Source: Lachnospiraceae bacterium
Lineage (GTDB): Bacteria > Bacillota > Clostridia > Lachnospirales > Lachnospiraceae
Direction: 5' to 3'
Length of the DNA stretch: 64,000 nt
Assembly (NCBI GenBank): GCA_015057275.1
Contig: SVEO01000012.1
Coordinates: 1-64,000, forward strand
The position numbers were made by a program, and so were the translations under genes. The number at the start of each line of letters is the position of its first letter. The first letter of the stretch is position 1. This document shows, piece by piece, positions 48,936 through 57,583 of the stretch. Below the pieces are notes generated by a model. It made no database searches and was not told the DNA's origin. It worked only from the letters and a program-made list of their open reading frames with translations.

Positions 48936-49730
48936 ATGCTCGGTGCGATTATAGGAGATATTGTAGGCTCTATATATGAGTTTGAGTCGGACAAGACGAA
49001 AAATTTCAAACTTTTTACCGAAGAAAGCCGACTGACCGATGACAGCATGATGACCATTGCTGTAGGTTGTGCCTGTGCAAAAGCCGATTTAAACGATGAA
49101 GAAGATTTTAAATCATGGGTTATTTATTATATGCGTAAAATCGGCAGAGAGTTTCCATCCGCCGGATATGGGTATCACTTTTTTAGATGGATTAAAAGTG
49201 ATTTTATGGGTGCATATAACAGCTTTGGTAACGGCTCGGCAATGCGGGTATCACCTGTGGCTTGGGTGGCAAAAAGTCTTGAAGAAGCCGAGAAACTCGC
49301 AAAATGGAGTGCGGAAGTAACACATAATCATCCGGAGGGTGTAAAGGGTGCTCAGGCGGTTGCGGCGGCAATTTATCTTGCGAGAATTGGAAAATCAAAG
49401 CCTGAAATCAAAGACTACATAGAAAAGAATTATTATACGCTCGATTTTACACTTGATGAAATTCGTCCAACTTATGAATTTGACGTAACCTGTCAAGGCA
49501 GCGTTCCACAAGCAATTCAGTGTTTTTTTGAATCTACTGATTTTGAGGATGCAATAAGAAATGCAATTTCCCTTGGTGGAGACGGAGATACCCAAGCTGC
49601 AATAGCGGGTGCTATTGCAGAAGCATATTACGGAATTCCCGAAGCCTTAAAACAAGACGCATTTAAAAGATTTTTGCCTAAAATTAAAGGCTATTATGAT
49701 ATGCTACACATCCCAACAAAAAATAAATAA
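48936..49730 (+). CDS. ADP-ribosylglycohydrolase (DraG-like)
   Basis: DraG-family enzymes remove ADP-ribose from proteins or nucleic acids. The 264-residue protein has the metal-binding motifs TDDSMMT (residues about 30-36), FGNGSAMR and GGDGDTQAAIAGAIAEA, and is of full length. No partner ADP-ribosyltransferase gene is seen in the window, so it may reverse a modification made by an invader or by host enzymes elsewhere. It follows the phosphatase by 6 nt. Confidence 0.9.
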   Translation: MLGAIIGDIVGSIYEFESDKTKNFKLFTEESRLTDDSMMTIAVGCACAKADLNDEEDFKSWVIYYMRKIGREFPSAGYGYHFFRWIKSDFMGAYNSFGNGSAMRVSPVAWVAKSLEEAEKLAKWSAEVTHNHPEGVKGAQAVAAAIYLARIGKSKPEIKDYIEKNYYTLDFTLDEIRPTYEFDVTCQGSVPQAIQCFFESTDFEDAIRNAISLGGDGDTQAAIAGAIAEAYYGIPEALKQDAFKRFLPKIKGYYDMLHIPTKNK

Positions 49731-49736
49731 TCAGTG

Positions 49737-49765
49737 TGGAAAAATATTCTAAAATGTGCTATAAT
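49737..49765 (+). promoter_or_regulatory. Candidate promoter of the TerY-kinase-phosphatase operon
   Basis: TGGAAA at 49737-49742 and TATAAT at 49760-49765 are 17 bp apart. The -35 is weak and the -10 perfect. It lies in the 65-nt gap between the DraG gene and the zinc protein gene. Confidence 0.5.
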
Positions 49766-49795
49766 TGTTAAAATATATTTTTGGGGGCTAAAAAA

Positions 49796-50155
49796 ATGAA
49801 AACATTGTTCTTTTTAAAAGCAAAATGTGTTAATACAAATCAGGATTTCTACATAAGACACGATTTTGCAGCGGATGACAGGTGGGTATTGACATATGGA
49901 TTAAAAGAGATTCCAAGCGGCGAAAATGTCGGCGGCGTTGGAATGGAAATTGATTATACCTCGACAAGAATCGGACCTCAATACAAATGCCCACACTGTG
50001 GCAATAGAGAGTTTATTAATTGCGGATGTGGCGGTTATACCTGTCATATCGGCGGAGGTGTAAAGGCGGCAAAATGTGCTCATTGTGGCGCAGAAGGCGA
50101 AATTAACGGAAGTATTAGCAGTGTTGAAGCTAAAAACACCGGTAGCGGACAGTAA
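49796..50155 (+). CDS. TerY-C-like zinc-binding protein
   Basis: This 119-residue protein has a C-terminal cysteine-rich region: CPHCG, CGCGGYTCHIGGG and CAHCG. It resembles the TerY-C metal-binding domain that usually forms the tail of TerY vWA proteins. Here it is a separate protein directly upstream of the vWA gene, so the usual fusion may be split. The N-terminal half is not recognised. The ATG at 49796 has GGGGG nearby; an upstream in-frame start at 49781 lacks support. Confidence 0.7.
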   Translation: MKTLFFLKAKCVNTNQDFYIRHDFAADDRWVLTYGLKEIPSGENVGGVGMEIDYTSTRIGPQYKCPHCGNREFINCGCGGYTCHIGGGVKAAKCAHCGAEGEINGSISSVEAKNTGSGQ

Positions 50156-50176
50156 TTTTTGTAGGAGGAAAATTTA

Positions 50177-50932
50177 ATGAGTAATGAATTTGGTTTTGGC
50201 GGAAATGAATCCTTGGATGTAATGGATACATACGCCGACATAGTATATTGCATTGATTTAACTTCGAGTATGACACCTATTATCAATAAGGTTAAGGAAA
50301 CCGCCAGACAACTGCATTCGGATTTACAAGAAATTATGCTTAAAAATTACCAACGCGATATTAAGCGTTTGAGAATTAAGGTTATTGGCTTCCGCGATGC
50401 TTACTGTGATGGACCTTTGGCTTTCCAAGTATCAAAATTCTTTAATCTTCCCACCGAAACAGAGCAGTTTTATTCCTTTGTAAACTCATTAACAGCAAAG
50501 GGCGGCGGAGATATCCCCGAAAATTCATTAGAGGCGTTAGCACTTGCTATGAAGAGCGACTGGTGTCAGACATTAGACCCTAATATTAGAAGAAGGCACA
50601 TTATTTTGCTCTTTACTGATGCCCCTGCACACAAGCTTGAAAAATCAAAGGATGGCATAGATGAGTTTTATCCGCAGGGTATGCCCAAGGATTACTACGA
50701 TTTAGTTAACTTATGGGGACAACAGAAATCCCTTGATGGTAAAATTCAGATAACAACCGACAATGTGGCTAAACGCCTTGGCGTATTCGTGCCAAAAGGG
50801 GTTTATCCGTGGGATTATGTTGCAGATAACGACTTTGATAACTGCCAAATCTCATATATCAACCCGAATCAAGGCGGAAGCGATATTTCAACAACCAGAA
50901 TACTAAAAATGTTAAGTGAAACATTAGCTTAA
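50177..50932 (+). CDS. vWA domain protein (TerY-like)
   Basis: This 251-residue protein is a von Willebrand A domain of the TerY type, with the metal-ion-dependent adhesion motif in CIDLTSSM (DxTxS variant) and the further motif GGGDIPENSLEAL. It has no membrane segment. In TerY-P systems the vWA protein acts with a PP2C phosphatase and a protein kinase, which are the next two genes here. AGGAGG lies upstream of the ATG. Confidence 0.85.
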   Translation: MSNEFGFGGNESLDVMDTYADIVYCIDLTSSMTPIINKVKETARQLHSDLQEIMLKNYQRDIKRLRIKVIGFRDAYCDGPLAFQVSKFFNLPTETEQFYSFVNSLTAKGGGDIPENSLEALALAMKSDWCQTLDPNIRRRHIILLFTDAPAHKLEKSKDGIDEFYPQGMPKDYYDLVNLWGQQKSLDGKIQITTDNVAKRLGVFVPKGVYPWDYVADNDFDNCQISYINPNQGGSDISTTRILKMLSETLA

Positions 50933-50961
50933 TTTCTTTTTGGAATTAAGAAGGAGTTTTT

Positions 50962-52902
50962 ATGAAGATTGAGTTTTCGGTTAACAGCCCTAAATTTGGA
51001 AAGCGAGAAATAGGCAGAGGCGAGGATGCTCCCACCGTAAACAAAAATGGCGTTATGATTATCTGCGACGGCACGGGCGCAACGGGACAGGAGGAGCATA
51101 TCCTTTCAGGCGAGACCTACACCTCGGCTTACCTAGGTTCGAGAGAAACTTCAAAAATTGCTGAAGAATTCCTATTAAAAAACTATGTAAGACTAATTGA
51201 TTCTTTTTTTGATAAGAAAAATCTTCAAAAAACCATTGTCGAATTGGGTAAAACAATTCAGAATGGTTTGACTCATTATGTTCAAAAAAAGAATCTAACC
51301 CTTACAGTACGTGGCAAAAGCTTTAAGCTTTTGCCAACTACTTTTACGGCGGTCGTTTACAAAACCTATGAAGAGGAAAACAAGGCTATTGTTATAAGTG
51401 CAGGAGATTCAAGGGCGTTGTGGTGGGATGTAAACGGACTACATCAGTTATCGATAGAGGATAGTGATAACAATATAGGCTCGGCAGGGGATTGCAGTGT
51501 TAGTAACTGCGTTTCTGCCGATAGCGAATTTAAGCTTTCGTTTTCGTGCTACACACTATCTAAAAAGGGTATTCTCATGGCTACATCAGATGGTTTTACA
51601 GACCCTATAAAACCCTTTGAGCAGGAGAGGTATCTGATTGAGTGGATAGGCAATTTTGATAATGTTTGCCCTGAAAAATCCCATAAGCTTTCAGAAGAAA
51701 TAGCACAAAAGCTTGATGATATCGGATTTACCAAAAGGGATGACTGCAGTATAGCAGGAGCAATTCTTGGCTATTCTTCGGATGAGGAAATTAAGGATGA
51801 TTTCAGAAAAAGATATAACAGAGAGCTTATATCCTTATATCTTAAACCTAACAAAGAACTTACCATAAAAAGCAGGCAAGCCGAAGAAAATTTAAACGAG
51901 GCGAAAATTAAGTTGTCCAAAAACGAAGAACAAATTGTCAAGGTTATAAAGAAGAAAATTTTGGGCTATATAGAAAGTCTTGATAATGAAAGTGTACTTG
52001 ATAATGAGCCGCTATTTAAAATTTTAACTAATTTAGATGCTGTAAGCAGTGAAATCGGAAAAGAAAACAACCGAATAGAGAATGCCCTAAAAGAAGATCT
52101 CTCGGAAATTGCCCGAAAGGAAACTGAATTAAGGGCAGGCTATTTAGAGTTTTCTAAACTGCTTTGTAAGGAATTCGGCGAGATTAGGTTTCCGAGCGAA
52201 CTAATCGATACCGTTAAAGAGTATTATGCAATTGAAAGCAAGCTGGAAGAATGCTCGCGTGATATAAAAAAAGCACTTTCTTATTTGAAAAAGATGACGG
52301 ATGACATCGATGAACTCGATGACCTTCAGATACTAGCACAAAATCTTTTAAAAAATATTGAATTTAAAAAGAGTATTTTGGGAGCGTTCAAACAAAGTAA
52401 AGAAACGGTTGATAAATATTTCAGTCATGAAAACGAGGAAATCAAAAGGTTTTTTGAGGAGGATATAGCTACTCGGTTCTCGGTGCTTAAAAAGGCTTCA
52501 AAGATACCGTTTTTCCTTTCTAAAAAACAATATGAGCTGAAAGAATATGCGAATAAACTTATAAGCCTATTTGAAAGAGCAGAAGAAATAAAGCTTCGAA
52601 CAACCGAAGATTATATCCAAAAAAGTAAAAATTCTGCATGCAGGAAAAAACTTATAATATTCTCAATCGAGATGGCAAAAGAACTGTTTTATAAGGATGA
52701 CTGTTGGAATTATATTTTTGATGAAGAAAGTCAAGCAGAGCTTCCGCATATGGAAGATTATAAAAAAGCAAAATATAACCTTGAATTCTTGATTAATGAG
52801 AGAAAAAAACTGATAAACAGTTATAACAAAGAATATGAAAAACATCTTTCAGGGTCAAAAATTTCGGGAAGCATTTTGTTTAGAAAGGCAGAAGTGAGAT
52901 AA
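50962..52902 (+). CDS. PP2C-type phosphatase fused to a long coiled-coil domain
   Basis: Residues 1-275 of this 646-residue protein form a PP2C-like Ser/Thr phosphatase: IICDGTGATG, ISAGDSRALWW, MATSDGFTD and DDCSIAGAIL retain the metal-binding aspartates. Residues about 285-640 are almost entirely helical and charged, predicted coiled coil, with no recognised enzyme motif. PP2C members of TerY-P triads are usually much shorter, so the extension is unusual and may form a scaffold. AAGGAG precedes the ATG. The kinase gene starts 1 nt after its stop. Confidence 0.85.
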   Translation: MKIEFSVNSPKFGKREIGRGEDAPTVNKNGVMIICDGTGATGQEEHILSGETYTSAYLGSRETSKIAEEFLLKNYVRLIDSFFDKKNLQKTIVELGKTIQNGLTHYVQKKNLTLTVRGKSFKLLPTTFTAVVYKTYEEENKAIVISAGDSRALWWDVNGLHQLSIEDSDNNIGSAGDCSVSNCVSADSEFKLSFSCYTLSKKGILMATSDGFTDPIKPFEQERYLIEWIGNFDNVCPEKSHKLSEEIAQKLDDIGFTKRDDCSIAGAILGYSSDEEIKDDFRKRYNRELISLYLKPNKELTIKSRQAEENLNEAKIKLSKNEEQIVKVIKKKILGYIESLDNESVLDNEPLFKILTNLDAVSSEIGKENNRIENALKEDLSEIARKETELRAGYLEFSKLLCKEFGEIRFPSELIDTVKEYYAIESKLEECSRDIKKALSYLKKMTDDIDELDDLQILAQNLLKNIEFKKSILGAFKQSKETVDKYFSHENEEIKRFFEEDIATRFSVLKKASKIPFFLSKKQYELKEYANKLISLFERAEEIKLRTTEDYIQKSKNSACRKKLIIFSIEMAKELFYKDDCWNYIFDEESQAELPHMEDYKKAKYNLEFLINERKKLINSYNKEYEKHLSGSKISGSILFRKAEVR

Positions 52903-52903
52903 T

Positions 52904-54004
52904 ATGAAAAAAATCGGTCAATATGAGCTTTTGAATGACAACCCAATGTCAACCTCGAGTGCCGTTTTTTATAAGGCAAGCAAGGATGGTAAAACCTATT
53001 TCTTAAAAAAGTTTAATGACCCGACCTTTCCTTCAGAAAGAATAAAAATAAACGCTTTTGCAGAATATTCGCGTAGGGCAGGTCTGTGCAATAAGTTTGA
53101 AAACCACAGAAAGACCATAAACTCTATGATTGCGGCATTAGGCGGCGGTAATTTTGTCGCACCGACCGATTTCTTCCTGTTTGAAAATTCATACTATCAA
53201 GCAACTCCTTGGAGAAAAATTGAAAATAGGACAATAGATGATATTGTTAGGTCGAGCGATGAGGAAAAGCTCTTGATTTTAAAAACGGCATCAAACTGTC
53301 TAAGGCTTTTGCACGAAAAGGGCATTATTCACTGCGATATTAAGCCTGAAAATATGCCGGTTACACTTACCTCTTCAAACAAAAGCACATGCTCGCTTAT
53401 TGACTTTGACTCGGCAATATTAGAAAGTGATGTTCCGACTCCTGAAGAAATTTTCGGCACCGATAGATATTGGAGCCCCGAACTTATGTCCTACAAAATG
53501 AGGAGAGGCTATTATCCTAATAATTCGGTTACGGTAAAAAACGATGTTTTTGCGACAGCAATCGTTTTTCATTACTATTGGTCAGGAGAAAATATTACGT
53601 ACTCTAAGCCTCAAAAAGGTCCATATCTTCATCATGCGGTGTTAGAGGATTTACCGATAACCTTGTCAAACAAAATACCCGAATGGTTAAATGCTATACT
53701 TCTTAAAATGATTGATAAGAAGCCCGAAAACCGTCCGTCGATGGCAGAGGTTTTGGAATATTTAAAGCAGATTACCTTAAAGCCGACTGAAAAAGAAGAA
53801 CCTTTGAACACTAGGGAAGAAAAGATAGTAGAGCAAAAGCAGGAACAAATTAACGGATTTGTTAAAGGTGCCAGATTCCCCGAGGATGCGGTATCCTTTG
53901 AAGTTTTACCAAACGGTAAGGTTAAATTTGAATACGATGACGGTTCAAAAATGGCACTGAACATTGATGTTGCTCTAAGAAAACAGTATATAACAGAAAA
54001 ATAA
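52904..54004 (+). CDS. Ser/Thr protein kinase
   Basis: The 366-residue protein has a eukaryote-like kinase domain (residues 1-290) with the ATP-binding lysine in TYFLKKF, catalytic loop IIHCDIKPENMPV, metal-binding DFDSA in place of DFG, and an APE-like WSPELM. The glycine loop is degenerate (NPMSTSSAV). All catalytic residues are present, so it is probably active. The C-terminal 60 residues (about 305-366) form a small beta-type domain that is not recognised. No membrane segment is present. It is the kinase member of the vWA-PP2C-kinase triad. Confidence 0.9.
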   Translation: MKKIGQYELLNDNPMSTSSAVFYKASKDGKTYFLKKFNDPTFPSERIKINAFAEYSRRAGLCNKFENHRKTINSMIAALGGGNFVAPTDFFLFENSYYQATPWRKIENRTIDDIVRSSDEEKLLILKTASNCLRLLHEKGIIHCDIKPENMPVTLTSSNKSTCSLIDFDSAILESDVPTPEEIFGTDRYWSPELMSYKMRRGYYPNNSVTVKNDVFATAIVFHYYWSGENITYSKPQKGPYLHHAVLEDLPITLSNKIPEWLNAILLKMIDKKPENRPSMAEVLEYLKQITLKPTEKEEPLNTREEKIVEQKQEQINGFVKGARFPEDAVSFEVLPNGKVKFEYDDGSKMALNIDVALRKQYITEK

Positions 54005-54018
54005 CGGTGGTAAGAAAA

Positions 54019-55233
54019 ATGGAAGTTTTTTGGCTTTGTCAGAACTGCGACTCGACATATAATTATGGAGAAACAAAGGTTTGTTGGGCCTGTGGAGAAA
54101 AAATAGATCAAAAGTCTGAGGAAAGATGCATTTACGAGGTTGCAGAAAATCTTTATGAAAATGCTGTAACTTCAAAGGAGTTTTTTGCTGCTTGTGAAGA
54201 GTATTTAAAGGTTTTGGAATATAAGGATGCCCGTCAAAAGCATAGTGATTGTAAGTTCAAAGCCGAAAAAACTCTTCTAAATGAAAAAATATACGAAGAG
54301 GCAAAAGGGCACTTTAAAGTTGCCGAAGAATATGCATCGGCGGAAAAATGGAGCGATGCAGTCTATGAATTTACCCTATCCGAGCAACTGTTCAAGAAAA
54401 CTGTTAAATTTTTGGACTCAAGCGAATGCGCTAGTGCTTGCCTTCGCGAGATAGAGCTTTGCAAGAGTAAGCAAATCTATTTTGATGCAAAGAAAATTCT
54501 CACAAACGCAAACAGTATTGAGGACTACAAAAAGGCCGCTGACCTATTCTCTAAAATAGTAAAATTTGCCGATGCAAAGGACCACTATGAGCTTTGCTTA
54601 AAGTTTATTGAAAAGTTGACCGCAGAGCGACAGGTAGAGGATATTAAAAGGGAAATAAAGAGGGCAGAGGATGAGCCCGATTTAGACCGAAAAATCGCAA
54701 TACTAAGGCAAATAGTAAGCCTTGAAAATAGTGCTTTAAGCAACGAGGCAAAGGCTCTTATTTCGAAGATCAAACCCGTTTTAGAGGATGCCTTAAAGCA
54801 ACAGAAGGCAATCAAAACCAAAGAGGACCTTGAAGAAGCAACCAAAAAGTATAATTTTGCTATAAATATTGAAATTCATTCAATGAGGTTACAGTATTTA
54901 GAAAAAATATTAACCGATTATAACGCCTATTCACAAACCGCAGAATTTAAAACACTATTTTCAAATGTGAGGGATGGCATAACCGAATCAAAAAGACAAG
55001 TTGATTATGATAACGCGGTCGATATGATGAACAAGGCGACAACTTCTGCAAATTTTAAATCCGCGGCAGAAGCTTTTTCTCGTTTATCAGGCTTTAAGGA
55101 TTCGGATTTAAAAAAGAATGAGTGTAGTGAAAAATCAGACCTTTTAGCAAAAGAGGCTACCTATGAAGGTGGACTCGAAATTTATGAAGAAGGTCGAAAG
55201 ATAAACATATTTAATTGGAGAAAATATAGGTAA
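54019..55233 (+). CDS. Zinc-ribbon protein with helical repeats
   Basis: The 404-residue protein starts with a zinc ribbon (CQNCDSTYNYGETKVCWACG) followed by alpha-helical repeats. Several repeats contain the pattern of an aromatic residue, Lys/Ala-Asp-Ala/Ser and a cysteine (YKDARQKHSDC, FADAKDHYELC, FKDSDLKKNEC), as in TPR-like scaffold proteins of Firmicutes. I chose ATG 54019, with GGTGG 8 nt upstream; the GTG at 54007 is part of that ribosome site. It probably serves as an adaptor in the kinase system. Confidence 0.75.
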   Translation: MEVFWLCQNCDSTYNYGETKVCWACGEKIDQKSEERCIYEVAENLYENAVTSKEFFAACEEYLKVLEYKDARQKHSDCKFKAEKTLLNEKIYEEAKGHFKVAEEYASAEKWSDAVYEFTLSEQLFKKTVKFLDSSECASACLREIELCKSKQIYFDAKKILTNANSIEDYKKAADLFSKIVKFADAKDHYELCLKFIEKLTAERQVEDIKREIKRAEDEPDLDRKIAILRQIVSLENSALSNEAKALISKIKPVLEDALKQQKAIKTKEDLEEATKKYNFAINIEIHSMRLQYLEKILTDYNAYSQTAEFKTLFSNVRDGITESKRQVDYDNAVDMMNKATTSANFKSAAEAFSRLSGFKDSDLKKNECSEKSDLLAKEATYEGGLEIYEEGRKINIFNWRKYR

Positions 55234-55249
55234 AAAGGGGGGTGGCAGA

Positions 55250-57508
55250 ATGCTCAAATTTGTCTTAATAGGCATCCCTATAATAGGAGCACTTGGATTT
55301 TTTATGTGGAATTTTTGGAATATGATTCTACTAAAACACAAACACTTTTCTAACAGTGTAAACTGTCTTTATTTTATAAGTGATTTTAAAGATGTTCCCC
55401 AAAAATTAAAGCTACTAAAATGGGCAAAAATCAAAAATTGGCTCTTTGCCGTTGTCGGTACTACATTAACAATTCTTTTGATTTTGACCTATTTTGTTGT
55501 TACAAGAAATATTTTTGCAAACAACCATACCCATAGTTATAAGGATTCGGTTATTAATAATCCCACATGTATAGAGCAGGGAACACTTAGATATAAGTGC
55601 CGTTATTGTGATGAAAAGTATGAAGAACCTATTGCGGTTATCGAACACGAGTATTCAGAGTCAAAATATCAAGAACCTACCTGTACTAAAGAAGGCATAA
55701 AAGAATACACCTGTAAAATGTGCAAGGATATAAAGATAGAAGCTATTTCTGTGGTGGCACACGAATACATAGAAACAAAAGAAAAAGAACCCACCTGTAC
55801 TACCGAAGGCGTGTTGTTAAAAGAGTGTAAAAATTGCGACGCGGTTGTAAAGGAAAATATACCTACAAACGATGAACACACCTTTAAAACAATATCATTT
55901 AAACCATCTTCATTTTGGGAAAACGGATATAATCATTATTCCTGCGAAGAATGTGGAGTAGAAGAATACTCATTAAGGGTGCAAAACTTCAATTGGATTG
56001 TTATTCTGGCAATAGTAATTTTGGTGGTTTCAATAATTATTATTTCCGCAATTCGAAATGATGAAGGCTTTTGGAAATACACCTTTGAACATCCGATGTT
56101 TTGGATTTCCTTAGTGCTTGCTATTTTGTCGGTGACTTTAATGGTTTTCCATTGGGGAGTAATACGACCACACCAAGAAAACAATAAACCGATTTATCAA
56201 AGTGTTTCAGGTGCTCCTGTCGACTGCGAACTTGTCGAAAACAAAAGAACCGAGTCCAACTACACAGAGAATGGAACGGTCGTTTATAAATGCCAAAAAT
56301 GTCAAAGGGAATATACCGAATACTTAGAATTTAAAGAAATTGATACCAATAATATTCCGCTATACAAAGAGCCGACAATAGCAGAAAAAAGGGAGAAAGA
56401 AAACAACAATAAAATAGATAAGGCTACCGAAATACCACTGCTTACAAAGGTAACAGGTAATTTATATAGCACTAATGATGTTGATTTTTACAAGATCACG
56501 CTTTTATCCGATGGCGATATCAAGTTTAACTTTACCCACGAGGCAGATGAGTATTCTAACCATTGGTATGCGGTAATCTACGATGTCGATAAAACCACCG
56601 TTTTAAGCGAAGGGTATATTGAAAAGGACAAAAATGAGTTTGGACATTCGGGTTTGCCAACAGGAACTTATTATCTGAAAATTTCCGCGATATCGGGCGG
56701 AAACCCGTTACTCAATATCTTTTCAAATGCAAAATACCACTTGATGTTTAACCCTGTTTGCACAGAGCATACTGATAAGAGTCAATACTTCTCAGAAATC
56801 CCATCCTGTTCAAAGGCGGTGGAAATCAAGACCGTTTGTAACAAATGCCAGACAGTTGTTTTAGTTGAAACAAAAGAGATGGACCACAATTGGAGTGAAT
56901 GGGAAACAACTAAACCAAGTTCTGCATGGTCTTTAGGAGAAAAGATAAGAACATGTGTATTGTGCAATGAAATGCAAAACGGTAAGGATTTTACATATTG
57001 GTGGGTAATTCCACTAATTATAATGGAGCTTTTGTTACTGGTTGTATGTTCTGTTATATTATTTAAGATACCTAAAAGGCATATGGTGTATATATTGTCG
57101 CTGTTGGCTATATCTTGCATTGCTGGTGTTGCGATTTTAAACAATCCTGTTTTTGACACAAAAATATGGGATGGTGTTGCACTTGGAATAATTTTTGCAT
57201 TAAATACCACACCGATTGTGGTATTCATATGCTTTATGATTGATTCTATGGCAAGAAAAAGATGTTATATTTACGAAACCACGCCCATTACATTATCCAT
57301 AATTTTTGCAGTAATGCTGATACTTGGTTTTACTGCTTTTAGTGAATACGCTATTACTGTAGTATTGGTTATGGCGGCGTTGGCAATCAATGCTGTTGCG
57401 TGGTCGATTATAGCTCACAATGACCGTGAAAAAGCATGGATGGTAGTAAATATAATTATTGCATTGATTAACATTATTTTTGCAATTTTTTTCTCTTTTA
57501 AAATTTAA
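55250..57508 (+). CDS. Multi-pass membrane protein with cysteine repeats and PPC-like domain (candidate sensor)
   Basis: This 752-residue protein has membrane helices at about 2-22, 64-86, 245-267 and 280-300, and at least five more after residue 585. Between helices 2 and 3 are three repeats of the form PTC-x-EG-x-Y/L-x-C-x2-C with following HEY (PTCIEQGTLRYKCRYC; PTCTKEGIKEYTCKMC; PTCTTEGVLLKECKNC) and a fourth CEEC. Similar cysteine pairs occur near 345 and 535. Residues about 395-500 (NLYSTNDVDFYKITL then LPTGTYYLKIS) resemble a PPC domain, which is normally outside the cell. It is the last gene of the operon and the natural candidate for a surface sensor. Confidence 0.8.
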   Translation: MLKFVLIGIPIIGALGFFMWNFWNMILLKHKHFSNSVNCLYFISDFKDVPQKLKLLKWAKIKNWLFAVVGTTLTILLILTYFVVTRNIFANNHTHSYKDSVINNPTCIEQGTLRYKCRYCDEKYEEPIAVIEHEYSESKYQEPTCTKEGIKEYTCKMCKDIKIEAISVVAHEYIETKEKEPTCTTEGVLLKECKNCDAVVKENIPTNDEHTFKTISFKPSSFWENGYNHYSCEECGVEEYSLRVQNFNWIVILAIVILVVSIIIISAIRNDEGFWKYTFEHPMFWISLVLAILSVTLMVFHWGVIRPHQENNKPIYQSVSGAPVDCELVENKRTESNYTENGTVVYKCQKCQREYTEYLEFKEIDTNNIPLYKEPTIAEKREKENNNKIDKATEIPLLTKVTGNLYSTNDVDFYKITLLSDGDIKFNFTHEADEYSNHWYAVIYDVDKTTVLSEGYIEKDKNEFGHSGLPTGTYYLKISAISGGNPLLNIFSNAKYHLMFNPVCTEHTDKSQYFSEIPSCSKAVEIKTVCNKCQTVVLVETKEMDHNWSEWETTKPSSAWSLGEKIRTCVLCNEMQNGKDFTYWWVIPLIIMELLLLVVCSVILFKIPKRHMVYILSLLAISCIAGVAILNNPVFDTKIWDGVALGIIFALNTTPIVVFICFMIDSMARKRCYIYETTPITLSIIFAVMLILGFTAFSEYAITVVLVMAALAINAVAWSIIAHNDREKAWMVVNIIIALINIIFAIFFSFKI

Positions 57509-57520
57509 ATTACACAAGTA

Positions 57521-57570
57521 ATAACAATGGAGCACCGCATTGATAAAGCGATGCTCCATTGTTATTTAAT
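57521..57570. terminator. Bidirectional terminator
   Basis: ATAACAATGGAGCA (57521-57534) pairs perfectly with TGCTCCATTGTTAT (57552-57565). T- and A-rich flanks on both sides allow it to serve the island operon and the convergent transglutaminase-like gene. Confidence 0.8.
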
Positions 57571-57583
57571 TTAAATTGACTAA

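Noticed and set aside
52904-54004. Pseudokinase
   Set aside because: The glycine loop is degenerate and DFG reads DFD, but the ATP-binding lysine, HxD aspartate, metal-binding Asn and the DFD aspartate are present.
55555-55860. Repeated sequence that might look like a CRISPR or tandem DNA repeat
   Set aside because: The repetition is at protein level (cysteine units of about 40 residues) and varies in DNA; it lies inside a coding frame.
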